From positions 1 through 64,000 of the forward strand of contig JAGIBN010000001.1 in assembly GCA_017744315.1 (NCBI GenBank): 64,000 bases of DNA, written 5' to 3'. Both the position numbers and the translations under genes were made by a program. Source of the stretch: Porphyrobacter sp. Lineage in GTDB: Bacteria > Pseudomonadota > Alphaproteobacteria > Sphingomonadales > Sphingomonadaceae. The notes beneath the pieces were generated by a model. The model was not told the origin of the DNA. It saw only the letters and a program-made list of their open reading frames with translations, and did not search any database. Shown here one piece after another: positions 44,711-53,119 of the stretch; within the stretch, counting starts at the first letter, position 1; each line of letters begins with the position of its first letter.

Positions 44711-45427
44711 ATGTCCATGGCGGGGCCCAGCTCGGGATTGGGGCGCGGGGAAGAATTCGGAAGCCAGGCTGACGAGAGCGTAGAGGCGGAGCTCGCGCTC
44801 GCCGACAGCGACGAGCGGCTGCCGTGGCTCGAATCGGATGACGATTTCGAGCCTGCCGGTGTCGATACCGGCCGCATCGTGGTGTTTGCCGCGGTCGGCC
44901 TGCTGGTGATCGTGCTGCTGCTCGGTGTGTTGTGGTGGGCCTTGCGCGACAACTCAGGCCAGGAGCTGGTCGCTGACGGCAGCGTGATCGAAGCGCCGGA
45001 AACTCCCTATAAGACCCGTCCGGACAATCCCGGTGGCCTGCAGGTCGAAGGAACCGGCGACACCAGCTTCGAAGTCGCCGAGGGCAAGGAAATCGACGGC
45101 CGGATCGCCGGCAGCGGCGAAGTCGTCGAGCCGAGCATCGATCGTGAGCAGGCCGCTGGCGAGGGCGAGGACGCTCCTGCCCCTGTGGCCCGTGGCATTG
45201 GCGTTCAGGTGGGCGCCTATTCGACCAAGGAGCAGGCCGAAGCCGGATGGAACACGCTGTCCGGTCGGTTCGCCGCGCTGCAGGGCCGCAACCATCGGGT
45301 TGTGCAGGGCATTGCGGACAGCGGCACGATCTTCCGCCTGCAGGCGCTCGCCGGCAGTGCGGACGAGGCCGACACGCTGTGCCGCGCGCTCAAGTCCCAG
45401 GGCGGGGACTGCCAGGTTAAGCGGTAG
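44711..45427 (+). CDS. SPOR-domain membrane protein
   Basis: 238 aa. Acidic cytoplasmic N terminus (1-55), one TM helix (about 57-80, IVVFAAVGLLVIVLLLGVLW), a periplasmic linker and a C-terminal SPOR domain (about 160-238, GIGVQVGAYSTKEQAEAGWN) that binds denuded peptidoglycan at division sites. ATG 44711 has AGGAG 8 nt upstream inside the argS end; a GTG at 44705 is the alternative. nagZ lies further downstream, as expected for cell-wall turnover genes. Confidence 0.9.
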   Translation: MSMAGPSSGLGRGEEFGSQADESVEAELALADSDERLPWLESDDDFEPAGVDTGRIVVFAAVGLLVIVLLLGVLWWALRDNSGQELVADGSVIEAPETPYKTRPDNPGGLQVEGTGDTSFEVAEGKEIDGRIAGSGEVVEPSIDREQAAGEGEDAPAPVARGIGVQVGAYSTKEQAEAGWNTLSGRFAALQGRNHRVVQGIADSGTIFRLQALAGSADEADTLCRALKSQGGDCQVKR

Positions 45428-45430
45428 GCT

Positions 45431-45570
45431 AGATCCTCCCCGAGCTTGCTCGGGGAGGGGGGCCGCCGACGAAGTCGGTGGTGGAGGGGCGTTGTGTTGT
45501 TCCGCCTACCCCTCCGTCACGCGCCTGGCGGCGCGCGCCACCTCCCCGAGACAAGCTCGGGGAGGATTTG
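45431..45570. repeat. Composite palindromic repeat, unit A
   Basis: Begins TCCTCCCCGAGCTTGCTCGG and ends with its inverted counterpart CCGAGACAAGCTCGGGGAGG. The two arms each form a hairpin (CTCCCCGAGC-TT-GCTCGGGGAG type) and pair with each other. REP/MITE-like, intergenic, non-coding; may also act as transcription terminator after the SPOR gene. Confidence 0.75.
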
Positions 45571-45590
45571 AACCACCCAGTTACGAGCTC

Positions 45591-45736
45591 CCAATCCTCC
45601 CTGTCGCGAAGCGATGGGGAGGTGGCAGACGCCGCAGGCGGCTGACGGAGGGGCCAGAGGCACAACGCTTGCCCCTCCACCCCGCTGCTGCGCAGCGCGG
45701 TCCCCCTCCCCATGAGCTGCGCTCACAGGGAGGATT
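45591..45736. repeat. Composite palindromic repeat, unit B
   Basis: Same architecture as unit A, different inner sequence: left end CCAATCCTCCCTGTCGCGAA, right end GAGCTGCGCTCACAGGGAGG, with GGGGAGGTGGCAGACGCCGC in the middle. Separated from unit A by 20 bases. Confidence 0.7.
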
Positions 45737-46210
45737 GAGGACGCAACTCAACACCCGCTGGCGAGTGCGGGCCTAACGCCGGGAGAGAAACAAGCGGACG
45801 GGCGAGGCCGGCGCTGCCTGGGCGTCACAGGGTTGCCTGGCGCGAGCATGGATATGCGAACGGCGGCGAGGGCTGCGTCTAAACTCGCTACTCGGCCCTG
45901 TCGGACAGGAGGCGCCGGCGGTTAGGGCTCGCAAGTCCCGCCAGCGGTTGTCATCCCCGTGTCCTACGGTGACACCCTCTGACGATGTCGAGAGCGCCGG
46001 CCATCAGTGCGGGAGTGAGAGCGAAGCGCTTACGCCCCCGCACCCGTCGCTGTGTCAGGTGTCAACTGACGGCGGGGTATATAACCGATATGGTTAGAAA
46101 TGTCAAGTAATTATAACCATCTCCCAAATTTCCCTGCAAGACCCGGCTTTCAATCGATGATCGTCCCCCTATGATACCGTACGTCCTGGGTGGTCGAGGA
46201 GCGTACAATC
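45737..46210. other. Long intergenic region with a minus-strand transcription unit
   Basis: About 470 bases before the cNMP-TrxR gene, with no large gene. The minus strand has a near-consensus promoter at 46078-46106 and downstream inverted repeats (GTGCGGG at 46037-46043 with CCCGCAC, around 46005). A 30-codon GTG frame (45951-46043, containing RKRFALTPALMAGALDIVRG) is the best coding candidate. It may encode a small RNA or microprotein. Confidence 0.4.
46078..46106 (-). promoter_or_regulatory. Strong sigma-70 promoter with embedded inverted repeat
   Basis: Minus strand: TTGACA (46106-46101), 17-nt spacer, TATATA (46083-46078). A perfect TAACC-N5-GGTTA inverted repeat (46082-46096) overlaps the spacer and -10, a place where a repressor would block transcription; a further ATAACC half-site lies at 46113-46118. 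AT-rich block in a GC-rich region. Confidence 0.6.
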
Positions 46211-47908
46211 ATGGAAGAATCGCTGCAGGTGGTGGACCATGGGCACTTAAGGTCACCGACCAAGGACAGCCGGCACGACCAGATGTTTCCGACTCTCGAT
46301 CCCGGCGAGATCGAGCGGCTGGACCGGTTTGCCGAGCCGCACAGTTACGCGGCGGGTGAATTTCTCGCCCAGGTCGGTGATCCGGGCATCGGCCTTCGGG
46401 TGGTGCTGAGCGGGGCGGTCGAAGTCAGCCAGCGCCAGCACAAGGGCCCCAACCTGCCGATCGTGGTGCACGAGCGGGGCGGGTTCCTGGGCGAACTGGC
46501 CCAGTTGTCGGGCCGGCCCTCGCTGGTCGACGCCGTGGCCTTGAGCGATGTCGAGGTCCTGCTGATCTCACCGCAGTCCTTGCGGGCGATGCTGATCGCC
46601 GAGGCCGATCTCGGGCAGAAGATCATGCGCGCGCTGATCCTGCGCCGCGTGGGACTGATCGAGTCTGGCGGTGGCGGGCCGGTGATCATCGGGCCCAAGG
46701 AACATGCAGACGTGCTGCGCCTGCAAGGGTTCCTGTCGCGCAACGGCCACCCGATGACTTATCTCGATTCAGAGAAGGACAACTGCGCGCGGACCTTGAT
46801 CGCCCAGTTCGAAGTCACTCCGGAAGAGCTGCCGATCGTGCTCTGCCCGAGTGGCGCCCTCCTGCGCAATCCGACCGAAAGCGGGCTGGCCCGATGCCTA
46901 GGGCTGGTGGGCGCGATCGATCCGGAACGGGTTTATGACGTCGCCATCGTCGGCGCTGGCCCTGCCGGACTGGCGGCGGCGGTCTATGCGGCTTCCGAGG
47001 GGCTTGAGGTGCTGGCGCTCGACTGCCGTGCATTCGGCGGGCAGGCCGGGGCTTCGGCGCGGATCGAGAACTTCCTCGGCTTCCCGACCGGCATTTCGGG
47101 CATGGCGCTGATGGCGCGGGCCTACAACCAGGCGCAGAAGTTCGGCGTTGAAATGGCCATCCCCGACGAAGCGCTGCGGCTGGAGTGCCCGGTGGAAGGC
47201 GAGAGTGGCTGGCACACCCTGACACTCGCCAACGACGAACGTACGCGCGCCCGAGCGGTGGTGATCGCCACCGGGGCGAAGTATCGGCGCCTCCCGGTCG
47301 AAGGTCTGGAGCGGTACGAAGGCGCGTCGGTCCATTACTGGGCCTCGCCGCTCGAGGCCCGCCTGTGCACGCGGCAGCCCGTGGCATTGGTCGGCGGAGG
47401 CAATTCGGCGGGGCAGGCAGCAGTGTTCCTGTCAGGCTACGCCAGTCACGTCACGATGATCGCCCGCCGCCCGCTGGCCGATACGATGTCGCGCTACCTG
47501 ATCGATCGCATTGCCGCGCAACCCAATATCGAGGTGCTCGAAGGCGCCGAAGTCACCGCGCTGGAAGGCGAGGGCACCGCCCTCCAGGCGATCGAGTGGA
47601 AATGGCGCGGCGAGCAGGCGAGCACGCGGTTGGGTGTTCGCGAGCTCTTCCTGTTCATCGGCGCCGAGCCCAACACCGATTGGCTCGCGGGCACCGGCAT
47701 CACCCTGGATCCGCAAGGCTTCGTCGTGACCGGCGAGACCGCCGCGCCTTCGCGCCTGCCGCTCGAATGCAGCCGCCACGGTATCTTTGCGGTGGGCGAC
47801 GTCCGTGCCGGCTCGGTCAAGCGCGTGGCCGCTGCCGCTGGCGATGGCGCGCAAGTCGTTTCCAACATTCACACCTTCCTTTCCCAAAATGGAGCCGCGC
47901 ATGGCTGA
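46211..47908 (+). CDS. Cyclic-nucleotide-binding domain fused to thioredoxin-reductase-like FAD oxidoreductase
   Basis: 565 aa. Residues about 20-150 are a cNMP-binding domain (FLAQVGDPGIGLRVVLSGAV, GFLGELAQLSGRPSLVDAVA), residues 155-230 a thioredoxin/glutaredoxin-like linker domain, and 240-560 a class II FAD reductase (YDVAIVGAGPAGLAAAVYAA, LVGGGNSAGQAAVFLS, HGIFAVGDVRAGSVKR). The TrxR CxxC disulfide motif is absent (LDCRAFGGQAGASARIENF), so it is unlikely to be a classical thioredoxin reductase. ATG 46211, with GAGGAG 9 nt upstream, was chosen over GTG 46190. Confidence 0.88.
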   Translation: MEESLQVVDHGHLRSPTKDSRHDQMFPTLDPGEIERLDRFAEPHSYAAGEFLAQVGDPGIGLRVVLSGAVEVSQRQHKGPNLPIVVHERGGFLGELAQLSGRPSLVDAVALSDVEVLLISPQSLRAMLIAEADLGQKIMRALILRRVGLIESGGGGPVIIGPKEHADVLRLQGFLSRNGHPMTYLDSEKDNCARTLIAQFEVTPEELPIVLCPSGALLRNPTESGLARCLGLVGAIDPERVYDVAIVGAGPAGLAAAVYAASEGLEVLALDCRAFGGQAGASARIENFLGFPTGISGMALMARAYNQAQKFGVEMAIPDEALRLECPVEGESGWHTLTLANDERTRARAVVIATGAKYRRLPVEGLERYEGASVHYWASPLEARLCTRQPVALVGGGNSAGQAAVFLSGYASHVTMIARRPLADTMSRYLIDRIAAQPNIEVLEGAEVTALEGEGTALQAIEWKWRGEQASTRLGVRELFLFIGAEPNTDWLAGTGITLDPQGFVVTGETAAPSRLPLECSRHGIFAVGDVRAGSVKRVAAAAGDGAQVVSNIHTFLSQNGAAHG

Positions 47909-48464
47909 CGAAGTTCGAGTTCTGGCATTTGCAGGCAGCTTGCGAACGGGGTCGTTCAACCGCTCGCTGCTGCGGGCGGCGCAGGCGTTGGCGCCCGAGG
48001 GAATGCGGATCGAGATCTTCGATATCGGTGAGGTGCCGCTCTACAATGGCGACGTCGAGGCGCAGGGCAATCCGCCAGCGGTCGACGCGTTCAAGCAGGC
48101 GATCGCGGCGGCAGACGGGCTGCTGATCGCCACGCCCGAGTACAACCACGGCGTGCCCGGCGTGACCAAGAACGCGGTCGACTGGGCCTCGCGCCCGCCG
48201 GGGAACGCGCCGCTTGGCCGCAAGCCCGTCGGCATTATCGGCGCCTCGCCGGGGATCACCGGGACCGCGAGAGGCCAGAGCCAGCTGCGCCAGGCGTTCG
48301 AGTTCACCAATTCCTACTGCATGCCGCAGCCTGAGCTGCTGGTGTTCAAGGCGCACGAGAAGTTCGATGGCGAGGGCAACCTGACCGACGCGGCGACGGC
48401 GGAGTACCTTGGCCGCTATCTTGTGGCTCTGGGAGACTGGATCAGACTCTTCGCCAAAGCGTGA
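47901..48464 (+). CDS. NADPH-dependent FMN reductase
   Basis: 187-aa flavodoxin-fold reductase (NAD(P)H:FMN/quinone reductase type). FMN motif AFAGSLRTGSFNRSLLRAA at the N terminus; ATPEYNHGVPGVTKNAVDW near 80 is the family signature. ATG 47901 overlaps the upstream FAD reductase stop by 8 nt, with GGAG 7 nt upstream, so both redox genes are translated together. Confidence 0.92.
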   Translation: MADEVRVLAFAGSLRTGSFNRSLLRAAQALAPEGMRIEIFDIGEVPLYNGDVEAQGNPPAVDAFKQAIAAADGLLIATPEYNHGVPGVTKNAVDWASRPPGNAPLGRKPVGIIGASPGITGTARGQSQLRQAFEFTNSYCMPQPELLVFKAHEKFDGEGNLTDAATAEYLGRYLVALGDWIRLFAKA

Positions 48465-48529
48465 CTCTGTCCACATCGCTGGAGTGAAGTAATCTTGCCC
48501 GTGCAGCGCTTTCCTGCGACTTTCGCCTT

Positions 48530-49549
48530 ATGACGCCCGCCATCTTCGGCTTGTCAGGTACCACGCTTACCGACGACGAACGCGCCTTCTTCCGCGAGGC
48601 GGATCCTGTTGGCTACATCCTGTTCGGCCGCAACGTCGCGGACCGGGCCCAGCTGCTTGCGCTGACGGACGATCTGCGGTCGCTTCACGGCCGCGACCGG
48701 CTGCTGATCTCGATCGACCAGGAAGGCGGCCGGGTGGCGCGGATGAAGCCGCCGGAATGGGAAGCGTTCCCGCCGGGAGAGGCCTTTGCCCGCCTGTGGC
48801 AAGTGGCGCCCGCCAGCGCCATCGAGGCGGCGCGGACCAATGCGGAGGCGCTGGCGCTGGACCTCGCAGAGGTTGGAGTGACGGTAGACTATCTGCCGCT
48901 GCTCGACGTTCGCCAGCCCGGCGCGCACGACGTGATTGGGGACCGGGCGCTCGGCACCGAACCGATGCAGGTCGCGGCGCTCGGCCGTGCCATGCTCGAC
49001 GGGCTCGCGCGCGGAGGCGTGACCGGGTGCGTCAAGCACATGCCCGGGCATGGTCGCGCGGGGGCGGACAGCCACAAGGAACTGCCGACGGTCGAAGCAA
49101 GCGAGGCGGAGCTTGAGACGGACATCGAACCGTTCCGCACTCTCGCGAGTGCGCCCATCGGCATGACCGCGCATGTCCGCTACACTGCGTGGGACGACGT
49201 CAATCCGGGTACGACCTCTCCGTTCGTGATCAACGAGATCATCCGCAAGCGGATCGGCTTCACCGGGCTGCTGCTGACCGACGATATCGACATGGAAGCG
49301 CTCGACGGCACCGTGCCCGAACGGGCCGAGCGGGCCATTGCTGCCGGTTGCGACGTGGTGCTGAACTGCTGGGCGAAGATGGACGACATGACCGGCATCG
49401 CCGGACGCCTCCCGGCACTTTCGAGCACAGCCGCCGAACGCCTCGCAAGCGCGCTCGACAGCGCACGGCCGGGGCCTGAGCGGGCCGAGCGGGCCCACCT
49501 CATCGCCAAGCGCGAGAGCCTGCTCGATCTGGCGAGAAACCTCGCGTGA
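48530..49549 (+). CDS. nagZ: Beta-N-acetylhexosaminidase (NagZ, GH3)
   Basis: Cytoplasmic muropeptide recycling enzyme removing N-acetylglucosamine from anhydromuropeptides. GH3 features: LLISIDQEGGRVARMKPPEW near 60; the flexible-loop Asp-His dyad in KHMPGHGRAGADSHKELP near 170; catalytic nucleophile Asp in GLLLTDDIDMEALDG near 250. 339 aa. The stop overlaps the scpA GTG. Confidence 0.95.
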   Translation: MTPAIFGLSGTTLTDDERAFFREADPVGYILFGRNVADRAQLLALTDDLRSLHGRDRLLISIDQEGGRVARMKPPEWEAFPPGEAFARLWQVAPASAIEAARTNAEALALDLAEVGVTVDYLPLLDVRQPGAHDVIGDRALGTEPMQVAALGRAMLDGLARGGVTGCVKHMPGHGRAGADSHKELPTVEASEAELETDIEPFRTLASAPIGMTAHVRYTAWDDVNPGTTSPFVINEIIRKRIGFTGLLLTDDIDMEALDGTVPERAERAIAAGCDVVLNCWAKMDDMTGIAGRLPALSSTAAERLASALDSARPGPERAERAHLIAKRESLLDLARNLA

Positions 49550-50349
49550 CCGACAACGGCCTCCTGTTCGAAACGCCGGCAGAGGCCGGTGACGATTGGG
49601 AGGGACCGGGCGGCGCGCCGAACGGCGAAGAAGCGCTCTACCTCGAACTCGATGGCTGGGCCGGTCCGCTCGACCTGCTGCTCGACCTGGCGCGGCGGCA
49701 GAAGGTCGATCTCAAGGCGATCTCGATCCTGGCGCTGGTCGACCAGTACCTCGCCTATATCGAGCGGGCCGAAGCGCTGAAGTTAGAGATCGCCGCCGAC
49801 TATCTCGTGATGGCGGCGTGGCTGGCTTACCTCAAGTCGGCGCTGCTGCTGCCCAAGGAGGAGCAGGAGGACCCAAGCCCCGAAGAGCTCGCGCTCAAGC
49901 TGCAGCTTCGCCTCCAGCGGCTCGGCGCCATGCGCGAGGCGGCGGCGCGGCTGCTCGCGCGCGACCGGATCGACCGCGACGTTTTCCTGCGCGGCGCGCC
50001 GGAAGGCCTGCGGGTCGACCGCAAGAATGCCTGGCAGTGCGACTGGTACCAGCTCGTTTCCGCCTACGCGCAGGTCAAGGCGCGGACCGAGCCAGTCGTG
50101 CACATGGTGCGCGAGCGTCCGGTGATGACGCTCGATTCCGCGCTTAACCGGGTGGCAGCCATGCTGGGCGTAAAGCTCGACTGGATGGAACTGCGGGATT
50201 TCCTGCCGGCGCATGCGGACCCGCAGCTCAAGCGTTCGGCGCTCGCCTCCAGCTTCGTCGCAGCGCTCGAGCTTGCGCGGCTGGGCAAGGCGGAGATTCG
50301 GCAGGAGGATACTTTCGGCCCGCTCCACTTGCGACGGATGTCGGCCTGA
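49546..50349 (+). CDS. scpA: Segregation and condensation protein A
   Basis: Kleisin subunit bridging SMC heads in the condensin complex for chromosome segregation. 267 aa with the ScpA signature LDLLLDLARRQKVDLKAISI and DYLVMAAWLAYLKSALLLPK; C-terminal winged-helix part ends ELARLGKAEIRQED. GTG start 49546 overlaps the nagZ stop (GTGA); the stop overlaps scpB by one base. Confidence 0.95.
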   Translation: MTDNGLLFETPAEAGDDWEGPGGAPNGEEALYLELDGWAGPLDLLLDLARRQKVDLKAISILALVDQYLAYIERAEALKLEIAADYLVMAAWLAYLKSALLLPKEEQEDPSPEELALKLQLRLQRLGAMREAAARLLARDRIDRDVFLRGAPEGLRVDRKNAWQCDWYQLVSAYAQVKARTEPVVHMVRERPVMTLDSALNRVAAMLGVKLDWMELRDFLPAHADPQLKRSALASSFVAALELARLGKAEIRQEDTFGPLHLRRMSA

Positions 50350-50984
50350 TGGAGCCAGGTGACGAACTCCTCCGCGCAGTCGAGGCCACCCTGTTCGCGG
50401 CCGAGGAGCCGATGACAGTCGAGGCGCTCTCGAGCCATCTCGGCGGCGCCGACGTGCGTGCGGCGCTGGACGAGCTGCAGAGCCACTATCGCACGCGCGG
50501 CATCCAATTGGTCGAGCGGGGCAAGCGCTGGCACTTCCAGACCGCGCCGGACCTCGCCCACCTGCTGCGGCGCGAGCGCGAACAGGTGCGCAAGCTCAGC
50601 CGCGCGGCGACAGAGGTGCTCGCGATCGTCGCTTATCACGAGCCGGTGAGCCGGGCGGAAATCGAATCGATCCGCGGGGTCCAGACCAGCGCCGGGACGC
50701 TCGACGTGCTGATGGAGGCGGGCTGGGTGCGTGTCGCGGGTCGGCGCGAGGTGCCTGGGCGGCCGGTTATCTATGCGACGACCCCGGAATTCCTCAGCCA
50801 CTTCGGCCTCAAGAGCCGCCGCGATCTGCCTGGAATCGATGAACTCAAGGCGGCCGGGCTGCTCGATCCGATCGACGAGGCCTACGACGAAATCACTGAA
50901 AAATCTCGCGACGAGGCGAAAGCTGGCAGCGATCAATCGCCCGAAGACGCGGCCGCGCTGGAAAACCCGCAGGAAAGCGCCTAG
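50349..50984 (+). CDS. scpB: Segregation and condensation protein B
   Basis: Kleisin-interacting winged-helix subunit of the SMC-ScpAB complex. VEATLFAAEEPMTVEALSSH opens the first winged helix, and EVLAIVAYHEPVSRAEIESI RG-type second helix near 90 is the family signature. The C-terminal 30 residues are acidic. 211 aa. Confidence 0.95.
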   Translation: MEPGDELLRAVEATLFAAEEPMTVEALSSHLGGADVRAALDELQSHYRTRGIQLVERGKRWHFQTAPDLAHLLRREREQVRKLSRAATEVLAIVAYHEPVSRAEIESIRGVQTSAGTLDVLMEAGWVRVAGRREVPGRPVIYATTPEFLSHFGLKSRRDLPGIDELKAAGLLDPIDEAYDEITEKSRDEAKAGSDQSPEDAAALENPQESA

Positions 50985-51016
50985 ACTCGAGGCCGAAAGC
51001 CGCTCGGAGAATTCCA

Positions 51017-51262
51017 GTGAGTATCGGTCTGTTTCAGATCCTGATAATCGCGCTTGTCATACTCGTGTTGTTTGGTCGTGGCAGGATCAGCGAGATGATG
51101 GGTGACTTCGGGAAGGGCGTGAAGAGTTTCCGCCAGGGGGTAAGCGAAGATGACGCGCCTCCTGCGGCGGCTTCCGCGCCTGCTGCCGAAGGACCGAACC
51201 AGGAAGTGCTTCCTGCCGAAGCGACCGCCGAACCCCAGCCTGCGGACAAGACCGCCGGTTGA
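51017..51262 (+). CDS. tatA: Sec-independent translocase TatA
   Basis: 81 aa: one N-terminal TM helix (SIGLFQILIIALVILVLFGR), hinge FGRGRISEMMGDFGKGVKSF, amphipathic helix and acidic, Ala/Pro-rich tail. GTG start at 51017 with GGAG 8 nt upstream. Forms the Tat pore with TatB and TatC. Confidence 0.95.
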   Translation: MSIGLFQILIIALVILVLFGRGRISEMMGDFGKGVKSFRQGVSEDDAPPAAASAPAAEGPNQEVLPAEATAEPQPADKTAG

Positions 51263-51296
51263 TACGAACTCTTATTGCTAAGATCACACACAGCCC

Positions 51297-51674
51297 ATGT
51301 TCGATATTGGTCCTGACGAATTACTGCTGATCGTCGTTGTCGCGGTGATCGTCATTGGCCCCAAGGATCTGCCCTTGGCGCTACGCACTGCCGGCCGCTG
51401 GATGGGCAAGATGCGCAAGGTTTCCGGCCATTTCCGCACCGGCCTGGAGGCCATGATCCGCGAGGCGGAGATGCAGGAAATGGAAGAGAAGTGGCGCGAA
51501 CAGAACGCCAAGATCATGCGCGAACATCCCGCCGACGCTACGCCAGAGGCCGAACCGACCGGCGCCTATCCCGCGCCCGCAGCTTCTCCGCCCCCCGCCT
51601 CAGCCGAGGCGCGCGTAGCGGACGCTCCCACCGAACAGCCCGCCGAAGCGCCGGCCCAACCGCCGGCGAACTGA
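51297..51674 (+). CDS. tatB: Sec-independent translocase TatB
   Basis: 125 aa: FDIGPDELLLIVVVAVIVIG TM helix with the TatB-typical GPDELL and Glu, hinge Gly-Pro, then long amphipathic helix (LRTAGRWMGKMRKVSGHFRT) and Pro/Ala-rich tail. Twin-arginine substrate receptor with TatC. 34 nt after tatA. Confidence 0.95.
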   Translation: MFDIGPDELLLIVVVAVIVIGPKDLPLALRTAGRWMGKMRKVSGHFRTGLEAMIREAEMQEMEEKWREQNAKIMREHPADATPEAEPTGAYPAPAASPPPASAEARVADAPTEQPAEAPAQPPAN

Positions 51675-51675
51675 C

Positions 51676-52533
51676 ATGCTCAAGGTCAAGGACATCGACG
51701 AATCCCAGGCTCCGCTGCTCGATCACCTGATCGAACTGCGCAACCGCTTGGTCCGCTGCGTGCTGGCGCTCGCCGTCGGCTTCGGCGTGAGCCTCTATTT
51801 CGCCAAGGAGATCTTCGGCATCCTGGTCCACCCGCTGGCCCAGGCGTTTCCGCCGGGCGAAGGCAAGCTGATCTACACCAAGCTCTACGAAGCGTTCTTC
51901 GTCGACATCAAGGTTGCGCTGTTTTCCGGGTTCTTCCTCAGTTTCCCGATAATCGCCAACCAGCTGTGGCAGTTCGTGGCGCCGGGCCTCTATGCGCGTG
52001 AGAAGAAGGCCTTCCTGCCGTTCCTGATCGCGACGCCCGTGCTGTTCGCGATGGGCGCATCGCTGGCGTACTTCGTGGTCATGCCGACGGCTTTCACCTG
52101 GTTCCTCGGCTTCCAGGGAGAGACCGCCAACGGCATTCCGGTCGAGGCCTTGCCGGCGATGGGCGATTTCCTCAGCCTCGTGATGCACTTCATCCTGGCC
52201 TTCGGGATCAGCTTCCTGCTGCCGGTGCTGCTGCTGCTGCTCAACCGCGCCGGGCTGTTGACGAAAGAGCAGCTGACCAAGGGCCGGCGCTATGTCATCG
52301 TCGGCATCTTCATCGTTGCCGCCGTGGTTACGCCGCCGGACGTGGTTTCGCAGCTGATCCTGGCAATCCCGCTGATGCTTCTGTTCGAAGGCTCGCTGTT
52401 CCTGATGAAGTCCGAGGCCAAGATCGCCGAGGAAAAGGCGAAGGCCGAGGCTGAAGAGGCAGCGCAGGAAGCCGCCGAGGCAGAGGCGCGCGCTGCGGCT
52501 GAGGCGGAAGCTCCGGCGACGCCGGCGGAATAG
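51676..52533 (+). CDS. tatC: Sec-independent translocase TatC
   Basis: 285 aa with six TM helices. N-terminal LLDHLIELRNRLVRCVLALA contains the signal-peptide-binding Glu, and the periplasmic/TM2 block EAFFVDIKVALFSGFFLSFP is the family hallmark. The C-terminal tail is a Glu/Ala coiled-coil (about 245-285). Starts 1 nt after the tatB stop. Confidence 0.96.
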   Translation: MLKVKDIDESQAPLLDHLIELRNRLVRCVLALAVGFGVSLYFAKEIFGILVHPLAQAFPPGEGKLIYTKLYEAFFVDIKVALFSGFFLSFPIIANQLWQFVAPGLYAREKKAFLPFLIATPVLFAMGASLAYFVVMPTAFTWFLGFQGETANGIPVEALPAMGDFLSLVMHFILAFGISFLLPVLLLLLNRAGLLTKEQLTKGRRYVIVGIFIVAAVVTPPDVVSQLILAIPLMLLFEGSLFLMKSEAKIAEEKAKAEAEEAAQEAAEAEARAAAEAEAPATPAE

Positions 52534-52589
52534 GCTTACCTTCGTCGCCTGACATTTGCGTGCAAACGCGACGCTGGCGCTTGGGCGCT

Positions 52590-52800
52590 AGCTTGGTTGG
52601 GCCCCTGCCTTCGCAGGGGCGACGAGGGGGTTAGCGGGTGGCGTGGCCTGGCTCCAATGGCAGGCGCAGGAAACTCCCCTGACACCACCCACTTCGTCAC
52701 CCCTGCGCAGGCAGGGGTCTATCCGACCTCTCGCCACAGCGCTGCCGTTGCGTTGAAACGCAAAGCTCAGATGGTCGGCTGCCTACGCAGGGGCGACGAT
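52590..52800. repeat. Short CCCCTGC-type palindromic repeats
   Basis: Between tatC and the GIY-YIG gene are three GC-rich units: CCCCTGCCTTCGCAGGGGCG near 52601, CCCCTGCGCAGGCAGGGGTC near 52700 and CTACGCAGGGGCGACGATG near 52784. Each forms a short hairpin around CCCTGC/GCAGGG. Non-coding, REP-like. Confidence 0.55.
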
Positions 52801-52823
52801 GTGGGCTTGAGACCCGCCGCAAT

Positions 52824-53117
52824 TCACGCGTTCATCAGTTCCCAGAGGTCGTCCCAGTTCGGGTTCATCTGCCGGATCAGCTTGAGCTTCCACTGGCGCT
52901 TCCAGCGCTTCATGGCTTTCTCGCGGGCAATGGCTTCCTCGATCGTCGGGTAAGGCTCGACGTAGACCAGCCGGACAAGACCATACTTGCGGCAGAACTC
53001 CGACCCGCGCCCTTCGCGATGAGCCGTAATTCGAGCCGGAAGGTTGGCGGTCACTCCGATGTAGAGTGTGCCATGGGCGGCGTTAGTCATGATGTAGACC
53101 CAGCCCCCTTTGAGCAC
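52824..53117 (-). CDS. GIY-YIG nuclease-superfamily protein
   Basis: About 97 aa. GGWVYIMTNAAHGTLYIGVT carries the GIY-YIG elements (VYI...YIG); RITAHREGRGSEFCRKYG holds the Arg, and EEAIAREKAMKRWKRQWK the Glu region. UPF0213/YhbQ-like single-domain protein, possibly acting on nucleic acids. GTG 53117 begins 2 nt after the amidohydrolase stop; a longer frame exists upstream but overlaps that gene. Confidence 0.82.
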   Translation of the reverse strand: MLKGGWVYIMTNAAHGTLYIGVTANLPARITAHREGRGSEFCRKYGLVRLVYVEPYPTIEEAIAREKAMKRWKRQWKLKLIRQMNPNWDDLWELMNA

Positions 53118-53119
53118 CC

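Noticed and set aside
45431-45736. CRISPR-like array
   Set aside because: Repeats are inverted, of different sequence and not regularly spaced with spacers; they are palindromic REP-like units.
45850-45960. Possible tmRNA-like coding piece (codons reading ALAA on the minus strand)
   Set aside because: No stop after ALAA, no tRNA-like acceptor and no expected flanking tmRNA sequences.
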